Shown here: piece by piece, positions 41,623 through 50,774 of the stretch
Numbering within the stretch: position 1 is the first letter of the stretch
How the letters are laid out: each line of letters begins with the position of its first letter
Source: Leeuwenhoekiella nanhaiensis
GTDB lineage: Bacteria; Bacteroidota; Bacteroidia; Flavobacteriales; Flavobacteriaceae
DNA length: 64,000 bases
NCBI RefSeq assembly: GCF_002744755.1
Contig: NZ_KZ319287.1
Coordinates: 496,001-560,000 of the forward strand
Direction of reading: 5' to 3'
Notes under the pieces: generated by a model
Told to the model about the DNA's origin: nothing
The model's database searches: none
What the model saw: only the letters and a program-made list of their open reading frames with translations
Program-made: the position numbers and the translations under genes

Positions 41623-44397
41623 ATGGATAGATTTTCATTTCTCAATGCAGCTAATACTGCATATTTCGCAGAACTTTACGATAAATACCTCCAACATCCT
41701 GACAGTGTGGAGCCTAGCTGGAGAGCTTTTTTCCAGGGCTTTGACTTCGGTATTGAAGAAAGCGGTATTGTCGCAGACTTCTCAGACTCGCAGCCTGATG
41801 CAGCTCCTGCACAGGAGGCAGTCTCCGATCGTTTACAAAAGGAATTTCAGGTTGTAAAACTCATTGATGGCTATCGCACACGCGGGCATTTGTTTACCAA
41901 AACAAACCCGGTTCGTGAGCGTCGCAAATATGAGCCAACTCTGGCTCTGGAAAATTTCGGACTTAGCGAAAACGACTTAGATACTACTTTTTCCGCAGGT
42001 GAAATTCTGGGAATAGGGAGTGCTACCCTGAAAGAAATCATTACGCATTTAGAGAAAATCTATTGCGAATCAATAGGTGTTGAATATATGTTTATCAGAA
42101 AACCTGAAGAGATTCAGTGGATTCAGGATAAGCTTAATATCAACGACAACCATCCTGATTTTTCTGCGGATACCAAGAAGAAAATCCTTAGAAAACTCAA
42201 CGAAGCGGTTTCCTTTGAGACCTTCTTACATACCAAATATGTAGGGCAGAAGCGCTTTTCGCTTGAAGGGGGAGAGAGCTTTATCCCTGCTGTAGATGCG
42301 ATTATTGAAGCTGCTGCAGACCGGGGCGTAAAAGAATTTGTGATGGGTATGGCTCATAGGGGTCGTCTCAATACACTTACCAATATTTTCGGCAAGAACG
42401 CAAAGGATATCTTTAGTGAGTTTGATGGTAAAGACTATGATCAGGAAATTTTTGACGGTGACGTTAAATACCACCTGGGTTGGACATCAAGCCGCAAGAC
42501 CGATAACGGAAAGGAAATCAACATCAACATCGCCCCAAACCCATCTCACCTGGAAACTGTGGGAGCAGTGGTAGAAGGGATCGCACGGGCAAAACAGGAC
42601 CGTCATCACTTTGAAAAACCCAATGAAGTACTGCCTATCGTGGTTCACGGGGATGCGGCCATTGCCGGTCAGGGTGTTGTGTATGAAATTATACAAATGG
42701 CACAATTGGATGGGTACACCACAAAAGGTACCATTCACATTGTGATTAATAACCAGATTGGCTTTACCACAAACTATCTGGACGCACGTTCTTCAACCTA
42801 TTGTACAGACGTGGCAAAAACTACGCTTTCACCGGTATTGCACGTAAATGCAGACGATGCTGAAGCGGTAGTTCACGCTTCCTTATTTGCATTAGATTTT
42901 AGAATGGAATTTGGTCGTGACGTATTTATTGATCTTTTAGGCTATCGTAAATACGGGCATAACGAGGGTGATGAGCCGCGTTTTACCCAGCCTAAACTCT
43001 ATAAGGCGATTGCGAAGCACGATAACGCACGCGACATTTACGCTCAAAAGCTTATTGAAGAAGGCATAATCGATGAGAATTATGTGAGTAAGCTTGAAGA
43101 GGAGTATAAAGAAAAGCTTGAAGAAAAGCTTGAAAAGTCACGTGAAGAAGACACAACGCGCATCACTGCAATTATGCAGGATGAGTGGGAAGGTTTTGAA
43201 CCTGCCACCGAAGATGAGATGATGCAGCCTATAGATACGACCTACGATCTGGACGCCCTTACCGAAATAGCCGAGACCATTACGCAGCTACCCGAGGGTA
43301 AAAAGTTTATGCGTAAGATCGTTAAGATTATAGAAGGGCGTCGCGCGATGTACTTTGATGATAATAAAATTGACTGGGGTCTGGCCGAATTATTGGCGTA
43401 TGGTTCTCTGTTGAAAGAAGGTTTTGATGTGCGTATGACCGGTCAGGACGTAGAGCGCGGTACCTTCTCGCACCGTCACGCGGTAACCAAAGTAGAAGAA
43501 AGTGAAGAAGAAATTGTACTGCTTAACAACCTGAAAGGGGAGCAGGGGCATATGTATATCTTCAACTCCCTTCTTTCAGAGTATGGCGTAGTAGGTTTTG
43601 ATTATGGTTATGCCATGGCAAGCCCACAAACCCTTCCTATTTGGGAAGCACAGTTTGGTGACTTTAGCAACGGTGCGCAGATTATGATAGATCAATACAT
43701 CTCTGCCGCAGAAGATAAATGGAAACTTCAAAACGGACTGGTGATGCTTCTGCCTCACGGGTATGAAGGTCAGGGAGCAGAGCACTCTTCGGCACGTATG
43801 GAGCGCTATTTACAGCTTTGTGCTGTTGACAATATGTACGTTGCAGATTGTACCACTCCGGCAAACTTTTACCATTTGTTACGCCGCCAGCTGAAAACCA
43901 ATTTTAGAAAACCGCTTATCGTGTTTACGCCAAAGAGTTTGCTAAGACATCCTAAAGTGGTTTCTACCAAAGAAGAACTGGCAAACGGAAGTTTCCAGAT
44001 GACCATTGACGATGATTCGGTTGATGTAGAAAAGGTGAAAACGCTGGTTTTCGTAACCGGAAAGTTTTACTACGACCTGCTTGCACAGCGTGAAGAACTG
44101 GGTCGTGAAGACGTGGCTTTGGTGCGTATTGAGCAATTATTCCCGTTGCCCAAAAATGAAATCAGAGCGACCATTGAAAAATACAAGAATGCAGATGATG
44201 TGGTTTGGGCTCAGGAAGAACCGCGCAATATGGGGGCTTACGGGCACTTGCTGATGCATTTACCGGAGGCTCAGAAATTCAGAATTTGCAGTCGTAAATT
44301 CTATGGTGCGCCGGCTGCAGGTAGTTCTGTACGCTACAAACGCAGACATCAGCGCGTTATCGACGACGTGTTTGACAAAAACTCAAATAACCAATAA
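41623..44397 (+). CDS. sucA: 2-Oxoglutarate dehydrogenase E1 component
   Basis: From the ATG at 41623 (MDRFSFLNAANTAYFAELYD) the protein has 924 residues, close to E. coli SucA (933). It decarboxylates 2-oxoglutarate with thiamine diphosphate and passes succinyl to the E2 lipoyl group in the TCA cycle. Motifs: the N-terminal YLQHPDSVEPSWRAFFQGF segment, GMAHRGRLNTL, HGDAAIAGQGVVYE (TPP and Mg site), GYRKYGHNEGDEP, and the C-terminal EEPRNMGAYGH. An upstream in-frame ATG (41557) precedes the predicted promoter and is rejected. It is followed by sucB after 48 bases. Confidence 0.96.
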   Translation: MDRFSFLNAANTAYFAELYDKYLQHPDSVEPSWRAFFQGFDFGIEESGIVADFSDSQPDAAPAQEAVSDRLQKEFQVVKLIDGYRTRGHLFTKTNPVRERRKYEPTLALENFGLSENDLDTTFSAGEILGIGSATLKEIITHLEKIYCESIGVEYMFIRKPEEIQWIQDKLNINDNHPDFSADTKKKILRKLNEAVSFETFLHTKYVGQKRFSLEGGESFIPAVDAIIEAAADRGVKEFVMGMAHRGRLNTLTNIFGKNAKDIFSEFDGKDYDQEIFDGDVKYHLGWTSSRKTDNGKEININIAPNPSHLETVGAVVEGIARAKQDRHHFEKPNEVLPIVVHGDAAIAGQGVVYEIIQMAQLDGYTTKGTIHIVINNQIGFTTNYLDARSSTYCTDVAKTTLSPVLHVNADDAEAVVHASLFALDFRMEFGRDVFIDLLGYRKYGHNEGDEPRFTQPKLYKAIAKHDNARDIYAQKLIEEGIIDENYVSKLEEEYKEKLEEKLEKSREEDTTRITAIMQDEWEGFEPATEDEMMQPIDTTYDLDALTEIAETITQLPEGKKFMRKIVKIIEGRRAMYFDDNKIDWGLAELLAYGSLLKEGFDVRMTGQDVERGTFSHRHAVTKVEESEEEIVLLNNLKGEQGHMYIFNSLLSEYGVVGFDYGYAMASPQTLPIWEAQFGDFSNGAQIMIDQYISAAEDKWKLQNGLVMLLPHGYEGQGAEHSSARMERYLQLCAVDNMYVADCTTPANFYHLLRRQLKTNFRKPLIVFTPKSLLRHPKVVSTKEELANGSFQMTIDDDSVDVEKVKTLVFVTGKFYYDLLAQREELGREDVALVRIEQLFPLPKNEIRATIEKYKNADDVVWAQEEPRNMGAYGHLLMHLPEAQKFRICSRKFYGAPAAGSSVRYKRRHQRVIDDVFDKNSNNQ

Positions 44398-44408
44398 AAA
44401 GATTTTTC

Positions 44409-44422
44409 GCTTTCGCGAAAGC
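44409..44422. repeat. GCTTTCGCGAAAGC palindrome between sucA and sucB
   Basis: A 14-bp perfect palindrome in the 48-base sucA-sucB gap. I recall this element as a frequent intergenic repeat in several marine flavobacterial genomes. It occurs once in this window, so repetition cannot be shown here. Confidence 0.6.
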
Positions 44423-44445
44423 ATAAAAGTTAACAAAGAAGAATT

Positions 44446-45738
44446 ATGGCTTTAGAAATGAAAGTCCCTTCACCGGGAGAATCGATCACCGAAGTTGAAA
44501 TTGCCCAGTGGCTTGTAGAAGACGGGGATTATGTTGAAAAAGATCAGGCAATTGCCGAAGTAGATAGTGATAAAGCAACCCTTGAGTTGCCTGCAGAAGC
44601 AAGTGGTATTATTACCCTAAAGGCGGAAGAAGGTGATGCGGTTGCCGTAGGTGAAGTGGTTTGCCTTATTGATACCGATGCTCCAAAACCGGGAGGTGGT
44701 GATAAGAAAGCTTCCGGAGATGAAGGTAGTGGCGGTGATGCCGAGAAAGAACTGGCCGAAAAAGATGCCAAAAAAGAAGATACAAACGAGAAAGCAGATG
44801 CTAAGAAGGAAGAGCCTTCAAAATCAAGCACTCCTTCTCAATCTCAGGATAAAAAGAGCTACGCGACAGGAACACCTTCGCCTGCCGCTAAAAAGACGTT
44901 GGATGAAAAAGGAATTGATCCTAAAGACGTTAAAGGCACCGGTCGTGATGGTCGTATTACCAAAGATGATGCGGTAAACGCCAAACCTTCTATGGGTACT
45001 CCGGGAACCGGAAGCCGTGGTGAGAGCCGTTCTAAAATGTCTATGTTGCGTCGTAAGGTAGCAGAGCGTTTGGTTACGGTGAAAAACGAAACCGCGATGC
45101 TTACTACGTTCAACGAGGTAGATATGTCTGCGATTTTTGCGCTTCGCGAAAAGTATAAAGAGGACTTTAAAGAAAAGCACGGTGTAGGTCTTGGTTTTAT
45201 GTCATTCTTTACTTTGGCTTGTGTACGTGCTTTAGATATGTATCCTGCGGTAAATTCGATGATTGATGGTAAAGAGATGATCACCTATGATTTTAAAGAT
45301 ATTTCTATTGCCGTATCAGGACCTAAAGGTCTTATGGTGCCTGTAATCAGAAATGCCGAAAACTTAAGTTTTCGTGGAGTGGAGTCTGAAGTTAAGCGTT
45401 TGGCACTAAGAGCTCGTGACGGTCAGATTACAGTTGACGAGATGACCGGTGGTACCTTTACCATTACGAATGGTGGGGTATTTGGCAGTATGCTTTCTAC
45501 ACCAATTATCAACCCTCCACAATCAGCTATTTTAGGTATGCACAACATCGTTGAGCGTCCTATCGCTAAAGACGGAGCTATCGCAATCGCACCTATAATG
45601 TATGTGGCACTTTCATACGATCACCGTATCATTGATGGTAAAGAATCGGTAGGTTTCTTGGTTGCTGTTAAAGAGGCGCTAGAGAATCCCGAAGAATTGT
45701 TGATGGATAATAATGTGCTTAAAGCTCTTGAACTTTAA
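44446..45738 (+). CDS. sucB: Dihydrolipoyllysine succinyltransferase (E2 of 2-oxoglutarate dehydrogenase)
   Basis: A 430-residue acyltransferase carrying a lipoyl domain (1-77; lipoyl Lys in [12 protein letters not shown] near 43), a long Lys/Glu/Ala-rich linker (about 80-140), a peripheral-subunit-binding domain (about 143-178; [19 protein letters not shown]) and a catalytic domain ending with [15 protein letters not shown], which holds the catalytic His and Asp. It transfers succinyl to CoA. It forms an operon with sucA and ends in a strong terminator. The E3 gene is not in the window. Confidence 0.96.
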   Translation: MALEMKVPSPGESITEVEIAQWLVEDGDYVEKDQAIAEVDSDKATLELPAEASGIITLKAEEGDAVAVGEVVCLIDTDAPKPGGGDKKASGDEGSGGDAEKELAEKDAKKEDTNEKADAKKEEPSKSSTPSQSQDKKSYATGTPSPAAKKTLDEKGIDPKDVKGTGRDGRITKDDAVNAKPSMGTPGTGSRGESRSKMSMLRRKVAERLVTVKNETAMLTTFNEVDMSAIFALREKYKEDFKEKHGVGLGFMSFFTLACVRALDMYPAVNSMIDGKEMITYDFKDISIAVSGPKGLMVPVIRNAENLSFRGVESEVKRLALRARDGQITVDEMTGGTFTITNGGVFGSMLSTPIINPPQSAILGMHNIVERPIAKDGAIAIAPIMYVALSYDHRIIDGKESVGFLVAVKEALENPEELLMDNNVLKALEL

Positions 45739-45760
45739 GTTTAAGCACAGCTTAATAAGC

Positions 45761-45791
45761 AAAAACGGGTCTCAAATTGAGACCCGTTTTT
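45761..45791. terminator. Bidirectional terminator after sucB
   Basis: AAAAACGGGTCTC (45761-45773), loop AAATT, GAGACCCGTTTTT (45779-45791). Both strands show a T run after the stem; it serves sucB and the convergent gene ending at 45795. Confidence 0.93.
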
Positions 45792-45794
45792 TAT

Positions 45795-47282
45795 TTACTT
45801 AAGTATGGTTATAAACCTACTTGCGCTGTTGTGGCCTATTTGCCCATAGCCATTCGTGGTACGTGCGTGAGCGACAACATTAAAGGAATAAGCGCAGGTT
45901 ACCGGCGGTACATACACGCCACTTTGTGGGGCCATCAGATTATTGGCACCCTGCCAGAGCGCGATGCCTGAACCCGCATGTGTTTCACTACGTAGACTTT
46001 GTGTATGACCTTCTCCATATTTTGCATATACATTGTAGCTTAGTAAATTACCTTCACTGTCAAATGCATCAAATTTCACTTTAATACCGTCTGTTGTATT
46101 GCCGTTGAGATTTACAATTCCGCAGGCGTTTACTTGCTGCGATCCGTGCATAATAGCATCAATACTTACCTGCGGCACATTATTGTCTATATAAATAGTC
46201 AAGGTTTGAGCAGGGTTTGAAATTTTTGAGTACGTGCCCGAACCATAGGTGTAAAATTCTACTTGAAATTGATGTAAACCGGTTTTCAAAAGCCTGGAGT
46301 CAAACTGCATCAGTAACTCATCTATTGAAAAATCATAGCTAGACGGGTTGTACAAAAAGTAATATCCTGCATTATTTGGAGCAATGTTTACAGGGACGTA
46401 TTTAGTGCCTACAAGACGGTAATTAGTCCACCCTGAGGTAAAGTTTTCAAAACTTCCGCTGGTGCCTTCTCGGTGTAAAACACGATAGTATTGCGAACCT
46501 GCCATACCTGCCACAGCCTGCATTTTGAGTCGGTTGCCTATAAGATTTAGCGTTCCGCCAAATGCGTGATTATCTGTTTTGACATAATAGGTACTTGTTG
46601 TTGTTGCCCTTCCGGTAGTTGCATTTATTTGAGTGGAAGGGATGAGTCCAACACTACCAATCTCAGGTCCTTGTAATGACTGTGCAATTGTAGGTTTACG
46701 GGAAAACTGAATACGATGCAGATTGCTAAAGGATGTGTAGAAATTTGCCGGAGTATCGTAATTGAGTTTAGGAGCAGAGGAGTGGATACGCAAACCAAAA
46801 AAGGTGTAGGGTAAAAACCACCAGGTGGCCAGACTCACGTTCAGTTCGCTGAGGTCTAGTTTAAATTTCCAGATACGATGAGGCGTTGTCGAATTTGGTG
46901 ATGCGCCAAAGTCATACCGGCAAGCCGATTCGGAAGGGGTGTTGAGTAAACCCGTCCATCGACCCGGTCCTAAATACAGCTGTTTCCCCATTTTGTTGGG
47001 TTGATTGGGGTAAACTCCGTAATTGATATCCTTATTCGGAGTTATCGCACGATTGCGGTTGGTGTCAAAAGTCAGCCAGAAATAATCGCCGGTACCGGGA
47101 TCATTGTTGGTGTCCTCAACAAAATCAACAGCCAGGTATAAAAATTCTGCATCGTTCTTGGCCCAAAGGTATCCTCCGGGAATTTCCATTTGATTTTCAA
47201 AAGACCCGACCCAGATTTCGTCATTTAAAGGTTCAGTTAGATCCATGGGCTCTGGAGCCCAGCTCGATTTTAGTGTTGCCAT
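45795..47282 (-). CDS. CBM9/DOMON-like domain protein without signal peptide
   Basis: From the ATG at 47282 (MATLKSSWAPEPMDLTEPL) the protein has 495 residues; the frame continues upstream to 47348 but the extra 22 residues do not form a signal peptide. Residues about 15-160 (NDEIWVGSFENQMEIPGGYLW, FWLTFDTNRNRA, WKFKLDLSEL) look like a carbohydrate-binding CBM9 or DOMON sandwich. The rest is beta-rich with a possible Ig-like domain (about 355-490). I see no catalytic motif and no sorting domain. It is a monocistronic gene between sucB and polA. Its location and role are unclear. Confidence 0.72.
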   Translation of the reverse strand: MATLKSSWAPEPMDLTEPLNDEIWVGSFENQMEIPGGYLWAKNDAEFLYLAVDFVEDTNNDPGTGDYFWLTFDTNRNRAITPNKDINYGVYPNQPNKMGKQLYLGPGRWTGLLNTPSESACRYDFGASPNSTTPHRIWKFKLDLSELNVSLATWWFLPYTFFGLRIHSSAPKLNYDTPANFYTSFSNLHRIQFSRKPTIAQSLQGPEIGSVGLIPSTQINATTGRATTTSTYYVKTDNHAFGGTLNLIGNRLKMQAVAGMAGSQYYRVLHREGTSGSFENFTSGWTNYRLVGTKYVPVNIAPNNAGYYFLYNPSSYDFSIDELLMQFDSRLLKTGLHQFQVEFYTYGSGTYSKISNPAQTLTIYIDNNVPQVSIDAIMHGSQQVNACGIVNLNGNTTDGIKVKFDAFDSEGNLLSYNVYAKYGEGHTQSLRSETHAGSGIALWQGANNLMAPQSGVYVPPVTCAYSFNVVAHARTTNGYGQIGHNSASRFITILK

Positions 47283-47413
47283 GTTCTTAGATTTTTTGTG
47301 AATAGGGAAAGTAGCAACTTCAAAATCTAAAATAGTAAGGTAAAACACTGAAATTCAAGGGGTTTTTAGTGTTTTGGTGTTTGGGTGTTTTACCTGTAAA
47401 ATAAAAAGGGGAT

Positions 47414-47722
47414 TTAAGAACCTTCTTTAAGAACCTCGACAATTAAGTGTTTAAGCTCTTCTTTGGTCGACACTCGAGGATATGTTCTTCCCGCCTTCCG
47501 ATACCAGTATTTTGCATTCCAGTCGTCGCCTTCAACCCGGTGCAGATGTGCATGAATATGACTACCCATAGGGGTGTGCAGGTCCTGAGCGATATCATGG
47601 GAAGCTTCCCAATCTCCTTTGGCCATAAACCAAAGTGCTTTTAAAGGCTCAGGCCAGTTTGAGGGTGGTTTTGAAGCTTGAAAAGTATCTTCAAATTCAG
47701 TATAGGTTTCCGGTATTTTCAT
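47414..47722 (-). CDS. Small conserved hypothetical protein
   Basis: From the ATG at 47722 (MKIPETYTEFEDTFQASKPP) the protein has 102 residues. An upstream in-frame ATG at 47767 adds 15 residues but gives a less likely, basic N-terminus. The protein is His/Trp-rich in the centre (MAKGDWEASHDIAQDL, GSHIHAHLHRVEGDDWNAKY), which may be metal or heme binding, although I recognise no family with known function. It is a single gene divergent from polA. Confidence 0.75.
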   Translation of the reverse strand: MKIPETYTEFEDTFQASKPPSNWPEPLKALWFMAKGDWEASHDIAQDLHTPMGSHIHAHLHRVEGDDWNAKYWYRKAGRTYPRVSTKEELKHLIVEVLKEGS

Positions 47723-47784
47723 GGGCTTTCGGCTAAATTTTAAAATGCTTAAGATAACCAAACCCATATCAAAAGACTAATTCC

Positions 47785-47792
47785 TATTTTTG
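47785..47792 (+). promoter_or_regulatory. polA -7 element
   Basis: TATTTTTG matches TAnnTTTG and lies 35 bases before the polA ATG at 47828. The -33 TTTG is not clear. Confidence 0.5.
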
Positions 47793-47827
47793 GTATTCTA
47801 ATTTTTCGAACCAAACACATTCCATAT

Positions 47828-50680
47828 ATGTCCACTCAAAAACGTCTTTTTCTGCTTGATGCCTATGCTTTGATTTTCCGCGGTTATTATGCGCTTATTA
47901 AAAACCCAAGGGTAAACTCAAAAGGTCAGGACACCTCGGCGATTATGGGTTTTGTCAATTCGCTTTTTGATGTAATTAAACGCGAAAAGCCCGATCATCT
48001 TGCGGTTGCCTTTGATAAAGGTGGAAGCTCGGAGCGTGTGGAGCTGTATGAAGACTATAAAGCCAATCGCGACGAAACGCCCGAAGCGATACGGATTGCG
48101 GTTCCTATCATTCAGCAAATTCTTAAGGCGATGCACGTACCCTGTATCGAGATTGAAGGGGTAGAGGCAGATGACCTGATCGGTACGCTGGCCAAGCAGG
48201 CCGAAAAGGAGGGTTACCAGGTTTTTATGGTGACTCCTGATAAAGATTATGCGCAGTTGGTTTCTGAAAATATCTTTATGTACAAACCGGCCCGAATGGG
48301 TAATGGCATTGAGATTTGGGGAATCCCGGAGGTTCAGAAAAAGTTTGAGGTAGAACGTCCCGAGCAGGTGATTGATTATCTGGGAATGATGGGTGATTCA
48401 TCTGATAATATACCTGGATTACCGGGGGTGGGCGATAAAACCGCTAAGAAATTCATCAAAGAATACGGCGGACTCGAAGGTTTGCTGGCCAATACCGATG
48501 ATCTTAAGGGTAAGATGAAAGAAAAGGTGATCGAGAACGCCGAGCTGGGTAGACTTTCTTACAAGCTTGCGACGATTATGACCGATTGTGATGTGAAGTT
48601 CAATGCAGAATCTTACGAACTTTCTAAACCTGATGCAGACAAGGTGCAGGAAATTTTTGATGAACTCGAATTCCGAAGACTTAAAGATCAGTTTATTAAG
48701 ATATTTTCCGGCGAAGCCGATAGCGATACGGGTGCCGCTGTAAGCAATACCGAAACCGCTAAAAAACTGGTTTCTTCTTCTGAAAAAGCCGCCGCCGCAG
48801 GAGCCGGGCAATACAATTTGTTTGCAGACGGAAGCGATGGGATGGAAATCGAAGAGCGCAACACCCGCAAGACGATTAAGGATACCGAGCATTTTTACCA
48901 AAGTGTTGCTCCAGGAATGGCTCGGAAGCTTTTTATTCAAAATCTGATGAAGCAAACTTCGGTGTGCTTTGATACCGAAACGACTGATCTCGATCCGCTA
49001 CAGGCTGAGTTGGTTGGAATTGCCTTCAGCTGGGAAAAGACCAAAGGATTTTACCTTCCATTTCCGGCCGAAAAAGAGGAAGCTCAGGCTTTAATTGAAG
49101 AACTGCGTCCATTTTTTGAAGACGAGAACATTGAGAAAATTGGTCAAAACTTAAAGTATGATATCAAGGTTTTGGCGAAATACAACGTGGAGGTCAAAGG
49201 AGAACTCTTTGATACCATGATTGCGCATTACCTGATTAACCCCGATATGCGCCATAATATGGACGTTCTGGCCGAAACTTATCTCAATTACACCCCGGTT
49301 TCTATCGAAGAACTCATTGGTAAAAAAGGTAAGAATCAAAAGTCTATGGCAGACGTGCCGCTCGAAGAGCAGACCGAATATGCGGTGGAGGATGCAGATG
49401 TGACGCTTCAGCTTAAGGAGCATTTTGAAAAGGAACTAGGCGAGGCCAATACGCAAAAATTGTTTAACGAGATCGAAATTCCCTTGGTGCAGGTACTTGC
49501 CGATATGGAGCTTGAAGGAATCAATCTCGATGAAGCATTTCTCAATAGTCTGGCGGAAGAACTTAACAATGACATCCTTTCGCTGGAAGAAAAGATCTAC
49601 AAAGAAGCAGGCGAAGAGTTCAATATCGGTTCGCCGAAGCAATTGGGTGAAATCTTATTTGACAAACTTAAACTGGTGGATAAACCGAAGAAAACCCGTA
49701 CGGGGCAGTATTCAACCGCTGAAGATGTGTTGTCTTATCTGGCTCCTGATCACGAGATCATTCAGCACGTATTGGATTATCGCGGACTTTCAAAATTGAA
49801 AAGTACTTATGTAGACGCCCTGCCCGAACAGGTAAACCCTAAAACCGGCCGCGTACATACCGATTATATGCAGACGGTGGCTGCAACCGGTCGCTTGAGT
49901 TCAAACAACCCCAACCTGCAAAACATCCCTATCCGTACCGAGCGCGGGCGGCAGGTGCGCAAAGCCTTTATTCCGCGCAATGAAGACTATGTTCTGCTCG
50001 CTGCTGATTATTCGCAGATTGAATTGCGTATTATCGCAGCATTGAGCCAGGAGGAGACGATGATGGAAGCCTTTAAAAATGGTGAAGATATTCACGCTTC
50101 AACCGCGGCCAAAGTGTTTAATGTGCCTATCGAAGAAGTGACCCGCGAGCAGCGTAGCAATGCCAAGACGGTGAATTTTGGGATTATTTATGGGGTTTCG
50201 GCTTTTGGACTCAGCAATCAAACCGATTTATCCCGAAGCGAGTCAAAAGATCTGATTGACACCTATTACAAGACCTATCCCAAGTTGCGTAATTATATGA
50301 GCGAACAGGTAGATTTTGCACGTGAAAACGGTTATGTAACCACGGTGCTAGACCGTCGCCGCTATTTGAAGGATATCAACAGTAACAATGCTGTGGTGCG
50401 CGGTGCCGCAGAGCGAAACGCCGTAAACGCGCCCATACAGGGAAGTGCTGCAGACATCATCAAAATCGCGATGATCAACATCCACAGAAAGCTTAAATCT
50501 GAAAAATTAAAGACTAAAATGCTGCTTCAGGTGCATGATGAATTGGTCTTTGACGTCTACAAACCCGAATTGGAACAGGTAAAAACCATGATCAAAACGG
50601 AAATGGAAAATGCCTTTAAAATGGATGTGCCTTTAGATGTAGAACTGGGCGTAGGGGAGAACTGGCTTGAGGCGCATTAA
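47828..50680 (+). CDS. polA: DNA polymerase I
   Basis: A 950-residue repair and Okazaki-processing polymerase. Domains: 5'-3' flap exonuclease (about 1-290; LFLLDAYALIFRGYYAL, VEADDLIGTLA, GDSSDNIPGLPGVGDKTA); 3'-5' proofreading exonuclease (about 365-540) with its DEDDy residues intact (CFDTETTDLD, GQNLKYDIKVL, YAVEDADVT); and family A polymerase (about 560-950; LLAADYSQIELRIIAALS, RSNAKTVNFGIIYGVSAFGL, LQVHDELVFDV). Between the first two lies an Ala-rich linker (about 300-345). Proofreading should be active, unlike in some other phyla. Confidence 0.97.
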   Translation: MSTQKRLFLLDAYALIFRGYYALIKNPRVNSKGQDTSAIMGFVNSLFDVIKREKPDHLAVAFDKGGSSERVELYEDYKANRDETPEAIRIAVPIIQQILKAMHVPCIEIEGVEADDLIGTLAKQAEKEGYQVFMVTPDKDYAQLVSENIFMYKPARMGNGIEIWGIPEVQKKFEVERPEQVIDYLGMMGDSSDNIPGLPGVGDKTAKKFIKEYGGLEGLLANTDDLKGKMKEKVIENAELGRLSYKLATIMTDCDVKFNAESYELSKPDADKVQEIFDELEFRRLKDQFIKIFSGEADSDTGAAVSNTETAKKLVSSSEKAAAAGAGQYNLFADGSDGMEIEERNTRKTIKDTEHFYQSVAPGMARKLFIQNLMKQTSVCFDTETTDLDPLQAELVGIAFSWEKTKGFYLPFPAEKEEAQALIEELRPFFEDENIEKIGQNLKYDIKVLAKYNVEVKGELFDTMIAHYLINPDMRHNMDVLAETYLNYTPVSIEELIGKKGKNQKSMADVPLEEQTEYAVEDADVTLQLKEHFEKELGEANTQKLFNEIEIPLVQVLADMELEGINLDEAFLNSLAEELNNDILSLEEKIYKEAGEEFNIGSPKQLGEILFDKLKLVDKPKKTRTGQYSTAEDVLSYLAPDHEIIQHVLDYRGLSKLKSTYVDALPEQVNPKTGRVHTDYMQTVAATGRLSSNNPNLQNIPIRTERGRQVRKAFIPRNEDYVLLAADYSQIELRIIAALSQEETMMEAFKNGEDIHASTAAKVFNVPIEEVTREQRSNAKTVNFGIIYGVSAFGLSNQTDLSRSESKDLIDTYYKTYPKLRNYMSEQVDFARENGYVTTVLDRRRYLKDINSNNAVVRGAAERNAVNAPIQGSAADIIKIAMINIHRKLKSEKLKTKMLLQVHDELVFDVYKPELEQVKTMIKTEMENAFKMDVPLDVELGVGENWLEAH

Positions 50681-50703
50681 GTCTTGAGTTTTATAAAATT
50701 AAA

Positions 50704-50731
50704 AACCCGCTTTAGGTATCTAAAGCGGGTT
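50704..50731. terminator. Bidirectional terminator between polA and susD
   Basis: AACCCGCTTTAG (50704-50715), loop GTAT, CTAAAGCGGGTT (50720-50731), with a T run on each side. It sits between two convergent stop codons (50680 and 50775). Confidence 0.93.
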
Positions 50732-50774
50732 TTTTTGGCTAGTTCAAATTTATAATCTCAAAATCTTTGGGGGA

